Below are positions 47,269 to 57,125 of a stretch of 64,000 bases of DNA, one piece after another (position 1 is the stretch's first letter; the number at the start of each line of letters is the position of its first letter). The stretch comes from Candidatus Blautia intestinavium (GTDB lineage Bacteria > Bacillota > Clostridia > Lachnospirales > Lachnospiraceae). The stretch covers positions 38,152-102,151 of the forward strand of contig DXGV01000036.1 in assembly GCA_019113745.1 (NCBI GenBank). The letters are read 5' to 3'. The translations under genes were made by a program, and so were the position numbers. The notes under the pieces were generated by a model. It worked only from the letters and a program-made list of their open reading frames with translations, had not been told where the DNA came from and ran no database searches.

Positions 47269-48398
47269 TGGATAAGAAAATCTGGGAAAATCAGTATCCG
47301 AAAATGCCGGAACTCTTTCATCTGGCAGTGGAACAGGCGGTGAACAGAGCGGTTGAGAACGAAACAGTATACACCGGCGGTGAAACTGTGGAGAGGGGAC
47401 GCTCCGACCAGAATATCCGTGGAGCCGCATCCTTAAATAAAAGGAAAAACTGGCGTCTGCTCATTCTTGCGGCGGTTCTCTGCAGCGGCCTGATATCTGC
47501 GGCGGCAGTTTCCGGACGGAAACCGGTGAGGACAGCGGAAGTGGATTTTCAGGAAAAACTGGGACTTGGAGAAAGGTCAGATCTTGAGGAAGTCTGGTTC
47601 ACAGACGTTGAGGTGGGCATAGCGGAAGAACCCCGATATGTAAATGAACTGCATCCGGAAATCCTGGAGGATATGAAAGAACTGAAGGCGGACGGACCGC
47701 TGATCACCATAGACCGGATAATGTATGACGGCCTTCAGCTTGCGGTATGTGCCTATCCCACAGAGGAGATGGAAGGATATACGATAGAATCCTGGTCCAT
47801 GACGGTCAACGGGCAGAAGACCGGCCCAAATGAGATGGACGACAACATGGGAAAGCAGGATTACTTTATCTTTACCGCGCAGCTTTATGATATGGAGCCC
47901 GCGGACCGGATGGAGGTTGTCCTTCCGCTGAGCGTATACAGAGATAATGAACGATACGAAAACCAGGAGCTTCTTTTTACCGTAGAAGGAAAGACGGCGG
48001 AACAGATCCCGGATCAGGAGTTTGATCTGGAGAGCTGCACGGTGAAGCTGACGGAAATGCGCAGGTCACTGACGGCTTTTGCCGGAAGGATCCAGATCGA
48101 AAGGACGCCGGAACAGCAGAGCAGTTATGAAAAAGAAGACCGGGAGATCATACATATGGTTCTGGAAGGAACGGATGGGATCAGGTGGGAAGAACTTCCG
48201 CTAAATGAAAATACAAAGACATTGAGCACAGATGAAAAACATGAGGAAGGATATTTTTACTATGAGATCCCTGAAGACGGACAGACGCAGGTGAATCTGC
48301 AGCTGATGAGCTGTCTTAAAAGCGAGAGATGGGAGAAATGGGATTCTTCCGATCTGGCCAACCGGTACGGAGAAGTCCTGACTGTTGATCTGCGGTGA
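47268..48398 (+). CDS. DUF4179-like membrane-anchored putative anti-sigma factor
   Basis: Overlaps the sigma gene at TAATG; single TM NWRLLILAAVLCSGLISAAAV; extracellular domain. Confidence 0.75.
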   Translation: MDKKIWENQYPKMPELFHLAVEQAVNRAVENETVYTGGETVERGRSDQNIRGAASLNKRKNWRLLILAAVLCSGLISAAAVSGRKPVRTAEVDFQEKLGLGERSDLEEVWFTDVEVGIAEEPRYVNELHPEILEDMKELKADGPLITIDRIMYDGLQLAVCAYPTEEMEGYTIESWSMTVNGQKTGPNEMDDNMGKQDYFIFTAQLYDMEPADRMEVVLPLSVYRDNERYENQELLFTVEGKTAEQIPDQEFDLESCTVKLTEMRRSLTAFAGRIQIERTPEQQSSYEKEDREIIHMVLEGTDGIRWEELPLNENTKTLSTDEKHEEGYFYYEIPEDGQTQVNLQLMSCLKSERWEKWDSSDLANRYGEVLTVDLR

Positions 48399-48553
48399 CT
48401 GGATACAGAATGTAACAGCGAAGAGGGGGCTGGTACATGGAATAGAGGGGGAGTCTGGTATATGGACGCTATACAAACAGCGGCAAATGGGATATAATCT
48501 GAATATATGACGGACAGCGCCGGGCGGCAGTACAGTCCGGCTCTTCTGTATGC

Positions 48554-48626
48554 GTAGCGCCAGTGTATAAGGGGCAACACGCCAGCCCTTTGTCGACCGG
48601 GTTGGCCCTCTGTATACTGACGCTAC
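48554..48626. repeat. Large imperfect inverted repeat (hairpin)
   Basis: GTAGCGcCAGtgTATAaGGGGCAAC...GTTGGCCCtctgTATACTGaCGCTAC. Confidence 0.55.
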
Positions 48627-48654
48627 AAATTTAAAATATACGGGGGAAATATTC

Positions 48655-49269
48655 ATGGGAGAAATACATCATGTGGAAAAACTGACGGACAATCGTTTTG
48701 TAAACCTTTATCATGTGGACGCTACCAGCGTGCATAATACGCCGGTGTCCTACTATGTGGCTTCCCGGGCGAAGAGCGTAGAGGAACTAAAACTGAAAAC
48801 AGGAAAAAATACGCCGGACGGAGTGATTATTTACAGTATTTATGGAGAGAAAAGAGATAAAGTGGTCCTGATCCGCCAGTACCGCTATGCTCTGGGCGGA
48901 TATATTTATGAGTTCCCCGCAGGGCTGGTGGAAGCGGGAGAAGATTTTCATCAGGCAGCGATTCGGGAGATGAAGGAAGAAACCGGGCTTGACCTGGAAC
49001 CGCTGCAAGTGGATGAGGCTTATGAAAAACCGTATTTTACTACTATCGGAATGACGGACGAATCCTGCGCCACTGTATACGGATATGCTTCCGGCGAAAT
49101 AAGTAAAGCCGCCCAGGAGGCTTCCGAGGAAATAGAGATTGTCCTGGCGGACAGGGAGAAAGTCAGAAGGATACTGAAAGAAGAACGTGTGGCGATCATG
49201 TGCGCCTATATGCTGATGCATTTTCTGGAGGATGAGGAGCCCTTCGGTTTTTTGAAGAAAGAATTGTAA
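48655..49269 (+). CDS. NUDIX hydrolase (ADP-ribose pyrophosphatase-like)
   Basis: Nudix box GLVEAGEDFHQAAIREMKEETGLDL. Confidence 0.93.
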   Translation: MGEIHHVEKLTDNRFVNLYHVDATSVHNTPVSYYVASRAKSVEELKLKTGKNTPDGVIIYSIYGEKRDKVVLIRQYRYALGGYIYEFPAGLVEAGEDFHQAAIREMKEETGLDLEPLQVDEAYEKPYFTTIGMTDESCATVYGYASGEISKAAQEASEEIEIVLADREKVRRILKEERVAIMCAYMLMHFLEDEEPFGFLKKEL

Positions 49270-49326
49270 AACAGCGTACTGCCTGCATTGTGAAATAAAA
49301 TCAGAAAAAGAAAGGAACTGCGACAT

Positions 49327-49965
49327 ATGAATATGGTAAAAAGAAGAGACGCAGGCCTGGCCTATGTCTCAGATGAAAAAGTAATGGAAGAACAGGCGGC
49401 GGCCAGAAAAATCCTGCAGAAACTGAATTTTATGGACCGTTCTGATTTTGAAGGGATTGCCGGAGTGGTGAAAGAACTTCTGGGAAAATCGGAGAACGCA
49501 ATGATCAATCCGCCCTTTTACTGCGATTATGGAAGCCATATCGAAGTTGGGAAAAACTTTTTTGCAAATTATAACTGCACAATTCTGGATGTGGCGAAGG
49601 TGAAAATAGGAGATAACTGCCAGATGGCGCCTAATGTGGCTGTCTATACGGCAGGCCATCCTGTTTATCCGGATACTAGGAACACGGCCTATGAATATGG
49701 AAAAGAGGTTACGATCGGGGATAATTGCTGGATTGGCGGAAATACGGTGATCTGTCCGGGAGTCCATATCGGTGACAATGTGGTGATCGGAGCAGGAAGC
49801 GTGGTAACGAAGGATATTCCGGACTGGAGCATTGCCGCCGGAAATCCCTGCCGTGTCATCCGGAAGATCACAGAAGCGGACAGACGGAAGCTTTTCCGCA
49901 ACGAAGAAATTGACGACGAAGCCTGGGAAGATATTCAGAGCCGTATTTCGCAGAATCGCGGCTGA
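49327..49965 (+). CDS. Sugar O-acetyltransferase (maltose/galactoside acetyltransferase family)
   Basis: Left-handed beta-helix repeats; GDNCWIGGNTVICPGVHIGDNVVIGAGSVVTKDIPDWSIAAGNPCRVIRKI. Confidence 0.93.
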   Translation: MNMVKRRDAGLAYVSDEKVMEEQAAARKILQKLNFMDRSDFEGIAGVVKELLGKSENAMINPPFYCDYGSHIEVGKNFFANYNCTILDVAKVKIGDNCQMAPNVAVYTAGHPVYPDTRNTAYEYGKEVTIGDNCWIGGNTVICPGVHIGDNVVIGAGSVVTKDIPDWSIAAGNPCRVIRKITEADRRKLFRNEEIDDEAWEDIQSRISQNRG

Positions 49966-50004
49966 AAGCCGTTTTTTGGGAAATCGTTTTTCTTTTTCCG
50001 CATC

Positions 50005-50119
50005 TTGACAAATATCTGTTGTTCATGTTATAGTCGAGACAGTTGTAGTGTGTAACTCATAAGGAGGCATTAACTATACATAACAAGGAGTGTTTATGTG
50101 TATTAGTGCCTCTTTTTTT
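50005..50119 (+). promoter_or_regulatory. ptsG leader: promoter, candidate RAT site and terminator (antitermination)
   Basis: TTGACA (50005) N18 TATAGT; long stem GAGGCATTAACTATACATAA...TTATGTGTATTAGTGCCTC + TTTTTTT; BglG-family gene downstream. Confidence 0.65.
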
Positions 50120-50198
50120 GTACAGAAACCGGTGAAAACGGGGTCTGATCACATAGCCTCTTCTTGGAATCTTAAGGAAAGAGAAGGAGTGAAGTTAC

Positions 50199-52370
50199 AT
50201 GAAAGACAGGATTTTCAGTGTCCTGCAGAGAGTGGGACGGAGCTTTATGCTCCCAATTGCGATCCTTCCGGTAGCAGGTCTTCTGCTGGGAATCGGAAGT
50301 TCCTTTACAAATGCCACGACAATTGAGACATACGGTCTCACGGCGGTTCTCGGAGAGGGTACCATCCTTCACGCGCTGCTGGTGATCATGAACAAAGTAG
50401 GCAGCGCCGTATTCGACAATCTGCCGCTGATCTTTGCCGTGGGAGTCGCTATCGGTATGGCGAAAAAGGAGAAAGAAGTATCCGCGCTTTCGGCGGTTAT
50501 TTCCTATTTTGTTATGAACACGGCGATCAACGCCATGCTTACGATCAACGGACAGATCCTGGATAATGGCGAGATCGCGGAATCCGTTCTGGAAGGAACG
50601 ATTACATCTGTGTGCGGGATCCAGTCTCTGCAGATGGGGGTTTTCGGCGGTATCATCGTAGGACTGGGAGTGGCGGCTCTCCACAACCGGTTTTACAGGA
50701 TCCAGCTTCCGAATGCCCTGTCCTTCTTCGGCGGGACAAGGTTTGTACCGATTATTTCCACTATTGTTTATATGTTTGTGGGAATCCTGATGTTTTTTGT
50801 ATGGCCGGTGGTACAGAATGGTATTTACGCGCTGGGAGGTCTTGTCACAGGCTCCGGATATGTGGGAACCCTGATCTTCGGCCTTATTAAGAGAGCCCTG
50901 ATTCCTTTCGGGCTTCATCATGTGTTCTATATGCCCTTCTGGCAGACTGCGGTGGGCGGAACCATGGAAGTAGCGGGACAGATGGTGCAGGGAGGACAGA
51001 ATATCTTCTTTGCGCAGCTTGCGGACTCCGCGAATATCGCTCATTTCAGCGCGGACGCCACAAGATATTTTTCGGGTGAATTTATCTTTATGATCTTCGG
51101 ACTTCCGGGCGCGGCCCTGGCCATGTACCAGTGCGCGAAACCGGAGAAGAAAAAAGCGGCGGGCGGTCTGCTTCTGTCCGCGGCGCTGGCATGTATGGCT
51201 ACCGGCATTACGGAGCCTCTGGAATTTTCCTTCCTTTTTGTGGCTCCGGCTCTGTTTGCGGTACAGGTGGTTCTGGCGGGAAGCGCCTATATGATCGCCC
51301 ATATACTGAATATCGCGGTAGGCCTGACCTTTTCCGGCGGCCTTCTGGACTTTTTCCTGTTTGGTATCCTCCAGGGAAACGAAAAGACCAGTTGGATGAG
51401 AGTTATTCCGGTGGGAATCATTTATTTCCTGCTGTATTACTTTATTTTTAAATTCATGATCAGAAAATTCAACTTCAAGACGCCGGGCCGGGAGGACGAC
51501 GACGTGGAGACGAAACTTTACACCAAAGCGGACGTAAACGCGAGAAAAGAGGCGCAGAAGACAGGAGAAGGTGCAGCCGGAGCAGAAGATCCTGTCAGCG
51601 AGGCTATTACCAGAGGTCTTGGAGGAAAGAAAAATATTTCCGATGTGGACTGCTGCGCCACAAGGCTTCGCTGTACTGTGAAGGACGCTTCACTGGTAAA
51701 CGACGGGGTGTTGAAAGCTACAGGCGCGTCCGGCGTGGTGCATAAAGGAAACGGCGTACAGGTGATTTACGGGCCAAATGTGACAGTGATCAAATCAAAT
51801 CTGGAAGATTATCTGGAAACGGCGCCGGACACACTGGCGGAGGCGGAAGAAACGCCGGAAATCCTGGAAGAAGAGAAAAATTCGGAAAATACAGAGAAAA
51901 AAGTAGTCGGCACAGTTACGATTTCCAGCCCCATCACAGGTATGGCGGCGGATCTTTCCACGGCTCCTGACGAAGCATTTGCCCAGAGAATGATGGGAGA
52001 CGGCGCGGTGGTAACTCCGGAAGATCCCATTGTGAGAGCTCCGGAGGACGGAGAAGTAGCGTTTGTGTTCGACACGAAACATGCGGTCGGTTTTGTGACA
52101 GACTCAGGGATCAGTCTTCTGATCCATGTGGGAATCGATACGGTAAAACTGAATGGGGAAGGCTTTGAAGCTCTGGTAGAGAGCGGACAGACAGTGAAGA
52201 AGGGCGATCCGATGCTGAAACTGGATCTGGATTATCTGAAAGCCCACGCGCCTTCCGTCACCTCTCCGGTTCTCTGCACAGAACTGGAGGACAATCAGAG
52301 AATACGCCTGCTGAAAGAAGGACCGGTAAAGGCAGGGGAAGCGCTTTTTGAAGTGGAAATTCTGGAGTAG
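50199..52370 (+). CDS. ptsG: PTS glucose-type EIICBA component
   Basis: EIIC helices, EIIB ISDVDCCATRLRCTVKD, EIIA GVGIDTVKLNGEGFE-like HVGIDTVKL. Confidence 0.93.
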   Translation: MKDRIFSVLQRVGRSFMLPIAILPVAGLLLGIGSSFTNATTIETYGLTAVLGEGTILHALLVIMNKVGSAVFDNLPLIFAVGVAIGMAKKEKEVSALSAVISYFVMNTAINAMLTINGQILDNGEIAESVLEGTITSVCGIQSLQMGVFGGIIVGLGVAALHNRFYRIQLPNALSFFGGTRFVPIISTIVYMFVGILMFFVWPVVQNGIYALGGLVTGSGYVGTLIFGLIKRALIPFGLHHVFYMPFWQTAVGGTMEVAGQMVQGGQNIFFAQLADSANIAHFSADATRYFSGEFIFMIFGLPGAALAMYQCAKPEKKKAAGGLLLSAALACMATGITEPLEFSFLFVAPALFAVQVVLAGSAYMIAHILNIAVGLTFSGGLLDFFLFGILQGNEKTSWMRVIPVGIIYFLLYYFIFKFMIRKFNFKTPGREDDDVETKLYTKADVNARKEAQKTGEGAAGAEDPVSEAITRGLGGKKNISDVDCCATRLRCTVKDASLVNDGVLKATGASGVVHKGNGVQVIYGPNVTVIKSNLEDYLETAPDTLAEAEETPEILEEEKNSENTEKKVVGTVTISSPITGMAADLSTAPDEAFAQRMMGDGAVVTPEDPIVRAPEDGEVAFVFDTKHAVGFVTDSGISLLIHVGIDTVKLNGEGFEALVESGQTVKKGDPMLKLDLDYLKAHAPSVTSPVLCTELEDNQRIRLLKEGPVKAGEALFEVEILE

Positions 52371-52399
52371 GATCCGGTCCGGATGGGGAAGAGATACGG

Positions 52400-53248
52400 A
52401 TGATTTTCAGGATAGCAAAAGTATTAAATCACAATTCATTTATTGGTATTGATGATGGAAAGACAACAGAATATCTTGTGATGGGAAAGGGCGTCGCTTT
52501 TGGCAAAAAGGTAAGCCAGACAGTGGAAACAGGCCAGGACGTAAGGGTATATTCTCTGAATGAGCTGACAGAACGGGGAGAGGCCCGGGACATTATCAGA
52601 TCGGTGCCTCCGGAGTGCCTGGAGCTTGCCGGAGAGGTTCTGGACCGGGCGGAAAAAGAATTCGGAGAACTGGATCGTTCCATTCTCTTTCCCATGGCGG
52701 ATCACATTGCTTTTGCCGTCCGCCGTATCCGGAACAAAGAACAGATCAGCAATCCTCTCACAGAGGACATCCGCGTTCTGTTCCATAAAGAATACAAGGT
52801 GGCGCAGTGCATGGAAGAACTCCTCCGGGAGCGTTTTCACCTGGAAATCGACGAACACGAGGTGGGATACATTGCTCTTCATATCCATTCGGCTATTGTG
52901 GATGAAAAAGTTTCCCAGGCCATGCAGATGGCCCGGTCAGTGAGAGAGTGTATCTCCCTTGTGGAAAAAGAAACGGGAAAGAAGATAGACGTAATGTCGC
53001 TTTCCTACAACCGTCTTATGAATCATGTGCGCTACATGGTAGCAAGAGCCGTCAGCGGGGAAAAGCTGAAGGTGAATATGAACGATTATATGGAGGTCAG
53101 ATTTCCGGAGGCATACAAAGCCTCCCGGCAGATCTGCCGGGAAATGGAAAAGAATCTGAAGCTTCCTTTTAACGAGGTTGAAATCGGGTATCTGGCTATG
53201 CATCTGGAGAGGGTAATGGATACGGAACTTCAGGAAAAAAATGCATAG
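52400..53248 (+). CDS. BglG/LicT family transcription antiterminator (CAT + two PRDs)
   Basis: FRIAKVLNHNSFIGIDDGKTTEYLVMGKGVAFGKK; PRD histidines DHIAFAVRR, HIHSA, HLERV. Confidence 0.94.
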   Translation: MIFRIAKVLNHNSFIGIDDGKTTEYLVMGKGVAFGKKVSQTVETGQDVRVYSLNELTERGEARDIIRSVPPECLELAGEVLDRAEKEFGELDRSILFPMADHIAFAVRRIRNKEQISNPLTEDIRVLFHKEYKVAQCMEELLRERFHLEIDEHEVGYIALHIHSAIVDEKVSQAMQMARSVRECISLVEKETGKKIDVMSLSYNRLMNHVRYMVARAVSGEKLKVNMNDYMEVRFPEAYKASRQICREMEKNLKLPFNEVEIGYLAMHLERVMDTELQEKNA

Positions 53249-53315
53249 AAGAATTTACATACAGGGAAAAATGTATTATTATTAGACTAATAAAGTGTAA
53301 AGGAGAGTTTGTACT

Positions 53316-53573
53316 ATGAAAACATTTGACTACACCATCAAGGATGAGCTGGGAATCCATGCAAGACCGGCAGGACTGCTTGTAAAAGAGGCGAAGAAAT
53401 TTACTTCTGACTGTACCATTACCAAGGACGGCAAGACCAAGAAGCTTACCCAGCTTATGATGCTGATGTCTCTGGGCGTTAAGAACGGCGATACTGTAAC
53501 CATTTCTGCGGAAGGTGAAGACGAGGACGCGGCTATTGAGGCGCTGAAGGATTTCTTTGAGAAGAATCTGTAA
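53316..53573 (+). CDS. ptsH: HPr phosphocarrier protein
   Basis: IKDELGIHARPAGLLVKEAKKF. Confidence 0.95.
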   Translation: MKTFDYTIKDELGIHARPAGLLVKEAKKFTSDCTITKDGKTKKLTQLMMLMSLGVKNGDTVTISAEGEDEDAAIEALKDFFEKNL

Positions 53574-53592
53574 TTAACAGGGGGGATAAAGT

Positions 53593-55221
53593 ATGCAGTG
53601 TTTCCAGGGTAAATCCGTTTATAAAGGGATTGTCCTCGGTCCTGTCGTTGTTCTGAAAAAGAACGACTATCAGGTGAAAAGAACGAGAACAGAGGATCCG
53701 GAAGCAGAGATCGGGCGTGTGGAGAAGGCTGTGGAGGAATCCAAGGCGCAGCTTCAGAAGCTTTATGACAAGGCTCTGAAAGAAGTGGGCGAAGCCAGCG
53801 CGGCAATCTTCGAGGTTCACCAGATGATGCTGGAGGACGACGACTATCTGGAAGCGATCCAGAATATGATCCGTACAGAATCCATTAACGCAGAGTATGC
53901 GGTGGCTGTAACGGGAGATAATTTTTCCGAGATGTTCACGTCTATGGACGACGATTACATGAAGGCCCGCGCGGCGGATATTAAAGATATATCAGAACGT
54001 GTTGTCCGCAATTTAAGCGGGCAGGGAGATATTGATCTGAGTTCTATCGATCCATCCGTGATCGTTGCCGATGATCTTACTCCCAGTGAGACGGTGCAGA
54101 TGGATAAGGAAAAGATCCTTGCATTTGTCACTGTTCATGGTTCCACCAACTCCCATACGGCGATCCTTGCCCGTATGATGAACATTCCGGCGCTGATCGG
54201 CGTACCCATGGATCTGGAGCAGCTTGAGAACGGAATGACGGCTGTTGTGGACGGGTTCAAAGGCGAAGTGATCTTTGATCCCGATGAGGAGATTCGTGAA
54301 GCCACTCTTAAGAGGATGCATGAAGAGGAGGAGAAACTGAAACTTCTCCAGGAGCTTAAGGGCAAGGAGAACGTTACCCTCGACGGACATAAGATTAATA
54401 TTTACGCCAATATCGGAAGCGTAGGCGATATCGGTTATGTTCTTGAGAACGACGCCGGCGGAATCGGCCTTTTCCGCAGCGAGTTCCTGTATCTGGGAAG
54501 AGACGACTTCCCCACAGAGGAGGAGCAGTTCCAGGCGTACCGCCAGGCTGTACAGATGATGGCCGGCAAGAAAGTGATCATCCGTACTCTTGATATCGGA
54601 GCAGACAAGCAGGTGGATTACTTCAACCTGGGCAAAGAGGACAATCCCGCCCTCGGATACCGCGCGATCCGCATCTGCCTGAAGCAGCCGGATATTTTTA
54701 AAACACAGCTCCGTGCCCTTCTGCGCGCCGCTGTCTACGGCAACCTGTCCATTATGTATCCCATGATCACATCTGTGGAAGAAGTGCGGCAGATCTACGC
54801 GATCGTGGACGAGGTGGAGAAAGAACTTCAGGAGCAGGAGATCCAGTACAGGATCCCGGAACAGGGAATCATGATCGAGACTCCCGCGTCTGTAATGATC
54901 AGCGATAAACTCGCTGAGGTTGTGGATTTCTTCAGTATCGGAACCAACGATCTGACCCAGTATACACTGGCTATCGACAGGCAGAACGAGAAACTGGATG
55001 ATTTCTATAATCCGCATCACGAAGCGATCCTTCGCATGATCAAAATGGTAACGGACAACGCTCATGCCCATGGCAAATGGGCGGGTATCTGCGGCGAGCT
55101 TGGCGCGGATACAGAGCTTACCGAAGAGTTTGTGCGCATGGGTCTGGACGAACTGTCCGTGGCTCCGTCCATGATACTGAAGCTGCGTAAGATCGTGCGT
55201 GAAATGAAGGTCGAAGAGTAA
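53593..55221 (+). CDS. ptsI: PTS enzyme I
   Basis: TVHGSTNSHTAILARMMNIPALIG; GIGLFRSEFLYLGRDDFPTEEEQF; FFSIGTNDLTQYTLAIDRQNE. Confidence 0.96.
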   Translation: MQCFQGKSVYKGIVLGPVVVLKKNDYQVKRTRTEDPEAEIGRVEKAVEESKAQLQKLYDKALKEVGEASAAIFEVHQMMLEDDDYLEAIQNMIRTESINAEYAVAVTGDNFSEMFTSMDDDYMKARAADIKDISERVVRNLSGQGDIDLSSIDPSVIVADDLTPSETVQMDKEKILAFVTVHGSTNSHTAILARMMNIPALIGVPMDLEQLENGMTAVVDGFKGEVIFDPDEEIREATLKRMHEEEEKLKLLQELKGKENVTLDGHKINIYANIGSVGDIGYVLENDAGGIGLFRSEFLYLGRDDFPTEEEQFQAYRQAVQMMAGKKVIIRTLDIGADKQVDYFNLGKEDNPALGYRAIRICLKQPDIFKTQLRALLRAAVYGNLSIMYPMITSVEEVRQIYAIVDEVEKELQEQEIQYRIPEQGIMIETPASVMISDKLAEVVDFFSIGTNDLTQYTLAIDRQNEKLDDFYNPHHEAILRMIKMVTDNAHAHGKWAGICGELGADTELTEEFVRMGLDELSVAPSMILKLRKIVREMKVEE

Positions 55222-55248
55222 TTTTGTAAATTATATGATCAGGATAAA

Positions 55249-55284
55249 AAACCTCCCGGAAGCGTTGTGCTTTCCGGGAGGTTT
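55249..55284. terminator. Bidirectional intrinsic terminator
   Basis: AAACCTCCCGGAAgcgttgtgctTTCCGGGAGGTTT. Confidence 0.88.
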
Positions 55285-55299
55285 CACATATATGGATTT

Positions 55300-56727
55300 T
55301 TATTTCTCGTCAACGTATGCGGACGGCGCGGGAGCAACTCCACGGCCCCACTCGATGAAGTTTACGATGAAGAATACCACAACGCTGACCGCGCAGCCGA
55401 ATACAACGGGCAGGATTCCGAACTTGAATCCGCCGCCGCTTAAGAACTGCCAGAAGCAGAAACCGATGGTTCCGCCGATCAGTGAGATGATACCGGAGTT
55501 TCTGGTGGCTTTCGGTACGATCAGTCCCAGACCATAGGCGGCGAAAGGACCGGCGCAGCGGATACCGAAGGCGAAGGTGTTCATGGTTACGATAGGAACG
55601 CCTGCCATGGAGATGATCATGGCGATCACTGCGGATACCACGTTACATGCCCTGGTATATGTAATAACCTGCTTGTCGCTGAGCTTCTTTCCGCCGTATT
55701 TCAGATACAGGTCGTTCATGATCATGGTGGACATACACAGAAGGTTGGAGTCCGCGGAGGACATGGTTGCGCAGATGATTGCTGCGGAGATGATTCCCAC
55801 GATAACTCCCGGCGCATGTGCTGTGGTAACTGCCATCATGGCGTTGGCGCCGCCGTCCGCCAGATCCGGCATGGTTGCCAGTGCGGCAAGACCAAGCAGG
55901 GTGGGGAAGATGGACATTGCAGCCATGAGGACTGCGGAAAGCCATGCCGCCTGTTTCGCTGTTTTTTCATCCTTGGCTGTCTCGAAACGGGATACCATTT
56001 CCGGACCGGCCAGGAAAGTGCAGAAATAATTAAATATGTAGCCGATGATCGTTACCCAGCCGATCTTTGTGAAGCTGAGCTGTACAGGAGGAAGCGCTTC
56101 TGAGATCGCTTCCCATCCGCCGCATCCGCTGATAACGATGGGGGTGGCGATTGCCAGACCTACCAGGATAATGGCAAACTGGATAAGGTCTGAGATCTGG
56201 TCTGCGATCATTCCTCCAAAGGTTGTATAAATGATGACAACGGCTCCGGCGATCACCAGGGCAACGTTTGTGGGGATCCCTGTCAGACTCGCTACAACCG
56301 TACCGGATGCGGCGATCTGGGAGGAAGTCAGACAGAAAAGTGAAAGCACGCTTAAGATCGCTGTAAGGGTGCTGGATACGTGACCGAAACGGCGTCCTAC
56401 GACCTCCGGGATAGTCACAGCCATGGTCTGGCGGATCTTCGGCGCGAAGTACGCCAGCGGTATCATTGCGATGGAAGCCGCGAGTACGTACCAGATGGCG
56501 CTCATTCCCCATTCACCGAAAGCCTTTTGCGCAAGGCCGGTGGTGGAACCGCCGCCGATATTATTGGCGGAAAGGGAGAAGGCTACCATGAACAGGCCCA
56601 TGCGGCGGCCTGCAAGCATATAGTCGCTGCTGTCCTTGATCTGGAGCTTGCCGACGATGAAACCGACAAGAAGCATACCTACCAGATATGCGACTACAAT
56701 GATAAGAGCTTGGGTTTGTAATACCAT
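55300..56727 (-). CDS. Sodium:solute symporter (SSS family)
   Basis: SDYMLAGRRMGLFMVAFSLSANNIGGGSTTGLAQKAF; about 13 TM helices. Confidence 0.9.
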   Translation of the reverse strand: MVLQTQALIIVVAYLVGMLLVGFIVGKLQIKDSSDYMLAGRRMGLFMVAFSLSANNIGGGSTTGLAQKAFGEWGMSAIWYVLAASIAMIPLAYFAPKIRQTMAVTIPEVVGRRFGHVSSTLTAILSVLSLFCLTSSQIAASGTVVASLTGIPTNVALVIAGAVVIIYTTFGGMIADQISDLIQFAIILVGLAIATPIVISGCGGWEAISEALPPVQLSFTKIGWVTIIGYIFNYFCTFLAGPEMVSRFETAKDEKTAKQAAWLSAVLMAAMSIFPTLLGLAALATMPDLADGGANAMMAVTTAHAPGVIVGIISAAIICATMSSADSNLLCMSTMIMNDLYLKYGGKKLSDKQVITYTRACNVVSAVIAMIISMAGVPIVTMNTFAFGIRCAGPFAAYGLGLIVPKATRNSGIISLIGGTIGFCFWQFLSGGGFKFGILPVVFGCAVSVVVFFIVNFIEWGRGVAPAPSAYVDEK

Positions 56728-56842
56728 AAACCAGTCCTCCTTAAATTATAAAAATATTGTGAAAAATATAAAAAAATTATAACTTATTTCAATCAAAAAG
56801 TAAATTAGTTTTTCTATTAATCTCCTCCTGTTCCTCTTTCAA

Positions 56843-56883
56843 GTAAAAAAAGCATCTCGGAAATGGTACCACTTTCCGGATGC
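56843..56883 (-). terminator. Leader terminator 2 of the symporter
   Basis: Minus strand GCATCCGGAAAgtggtaccatTTCCGAGATGC + TTTTTTT. Confidence 0.65.
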
Positions 56884-56910
56884 ACATCTTTGTACTTGTA
56901 AAAATATCTA

Positions 56911-56951
56911 TAAAAAAAGGATATCAGAGCAGCCGGAGCACTCTGACATCC
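56911..56951 (-). terminator. Leader terminator 1 of the symporter
   Basis: Minus strand GGATGTCAGAGTGCTCCGGCTGCTCTGATATCC + TTTTTTT. Confidence 0.75.
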
Positions 56952-56964
56952 TTGTCTGAATCCG

Positions 56965-56993
56965 ATAATAGCACATGAAACTGTAAAATTCAA
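56965..56993 (-). promoter_or_regulatory. Candidate sigma-A promoter (TTGAAT-N17-TATTAT)
   Basis: Read on the minus strand; directly upstream of leader terminator 1. Confidence 0.55.
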
Positions 56994-57125
56994 GAGAAAT
57001 ATTTCCGCATCAACACAAAATACCGTAAATTCCTTCTGTTTTTCTCATAGATTTATGAAAAGGGGAGTGCGCCGGCAGCCGGTTCCGCTGCCGGACGTCC
57101 CGGTAAAATATAGGGGGAAGAACGG

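Noticed and set aside
50172-51302. 376-aa antisense ORF opposite ptsG
   Set aside because: Shadow ORF of a clear EIICBA gene; composition (H/R/S-rich) typical of antisense frames.
56843-56890. T-box-like tGGTACC in the symporter leader
   Set aside because: GGTACC is a palindrome in the hairpin loop; the usual TGGNACCGCG context, Stem I and specifier features are not evident.
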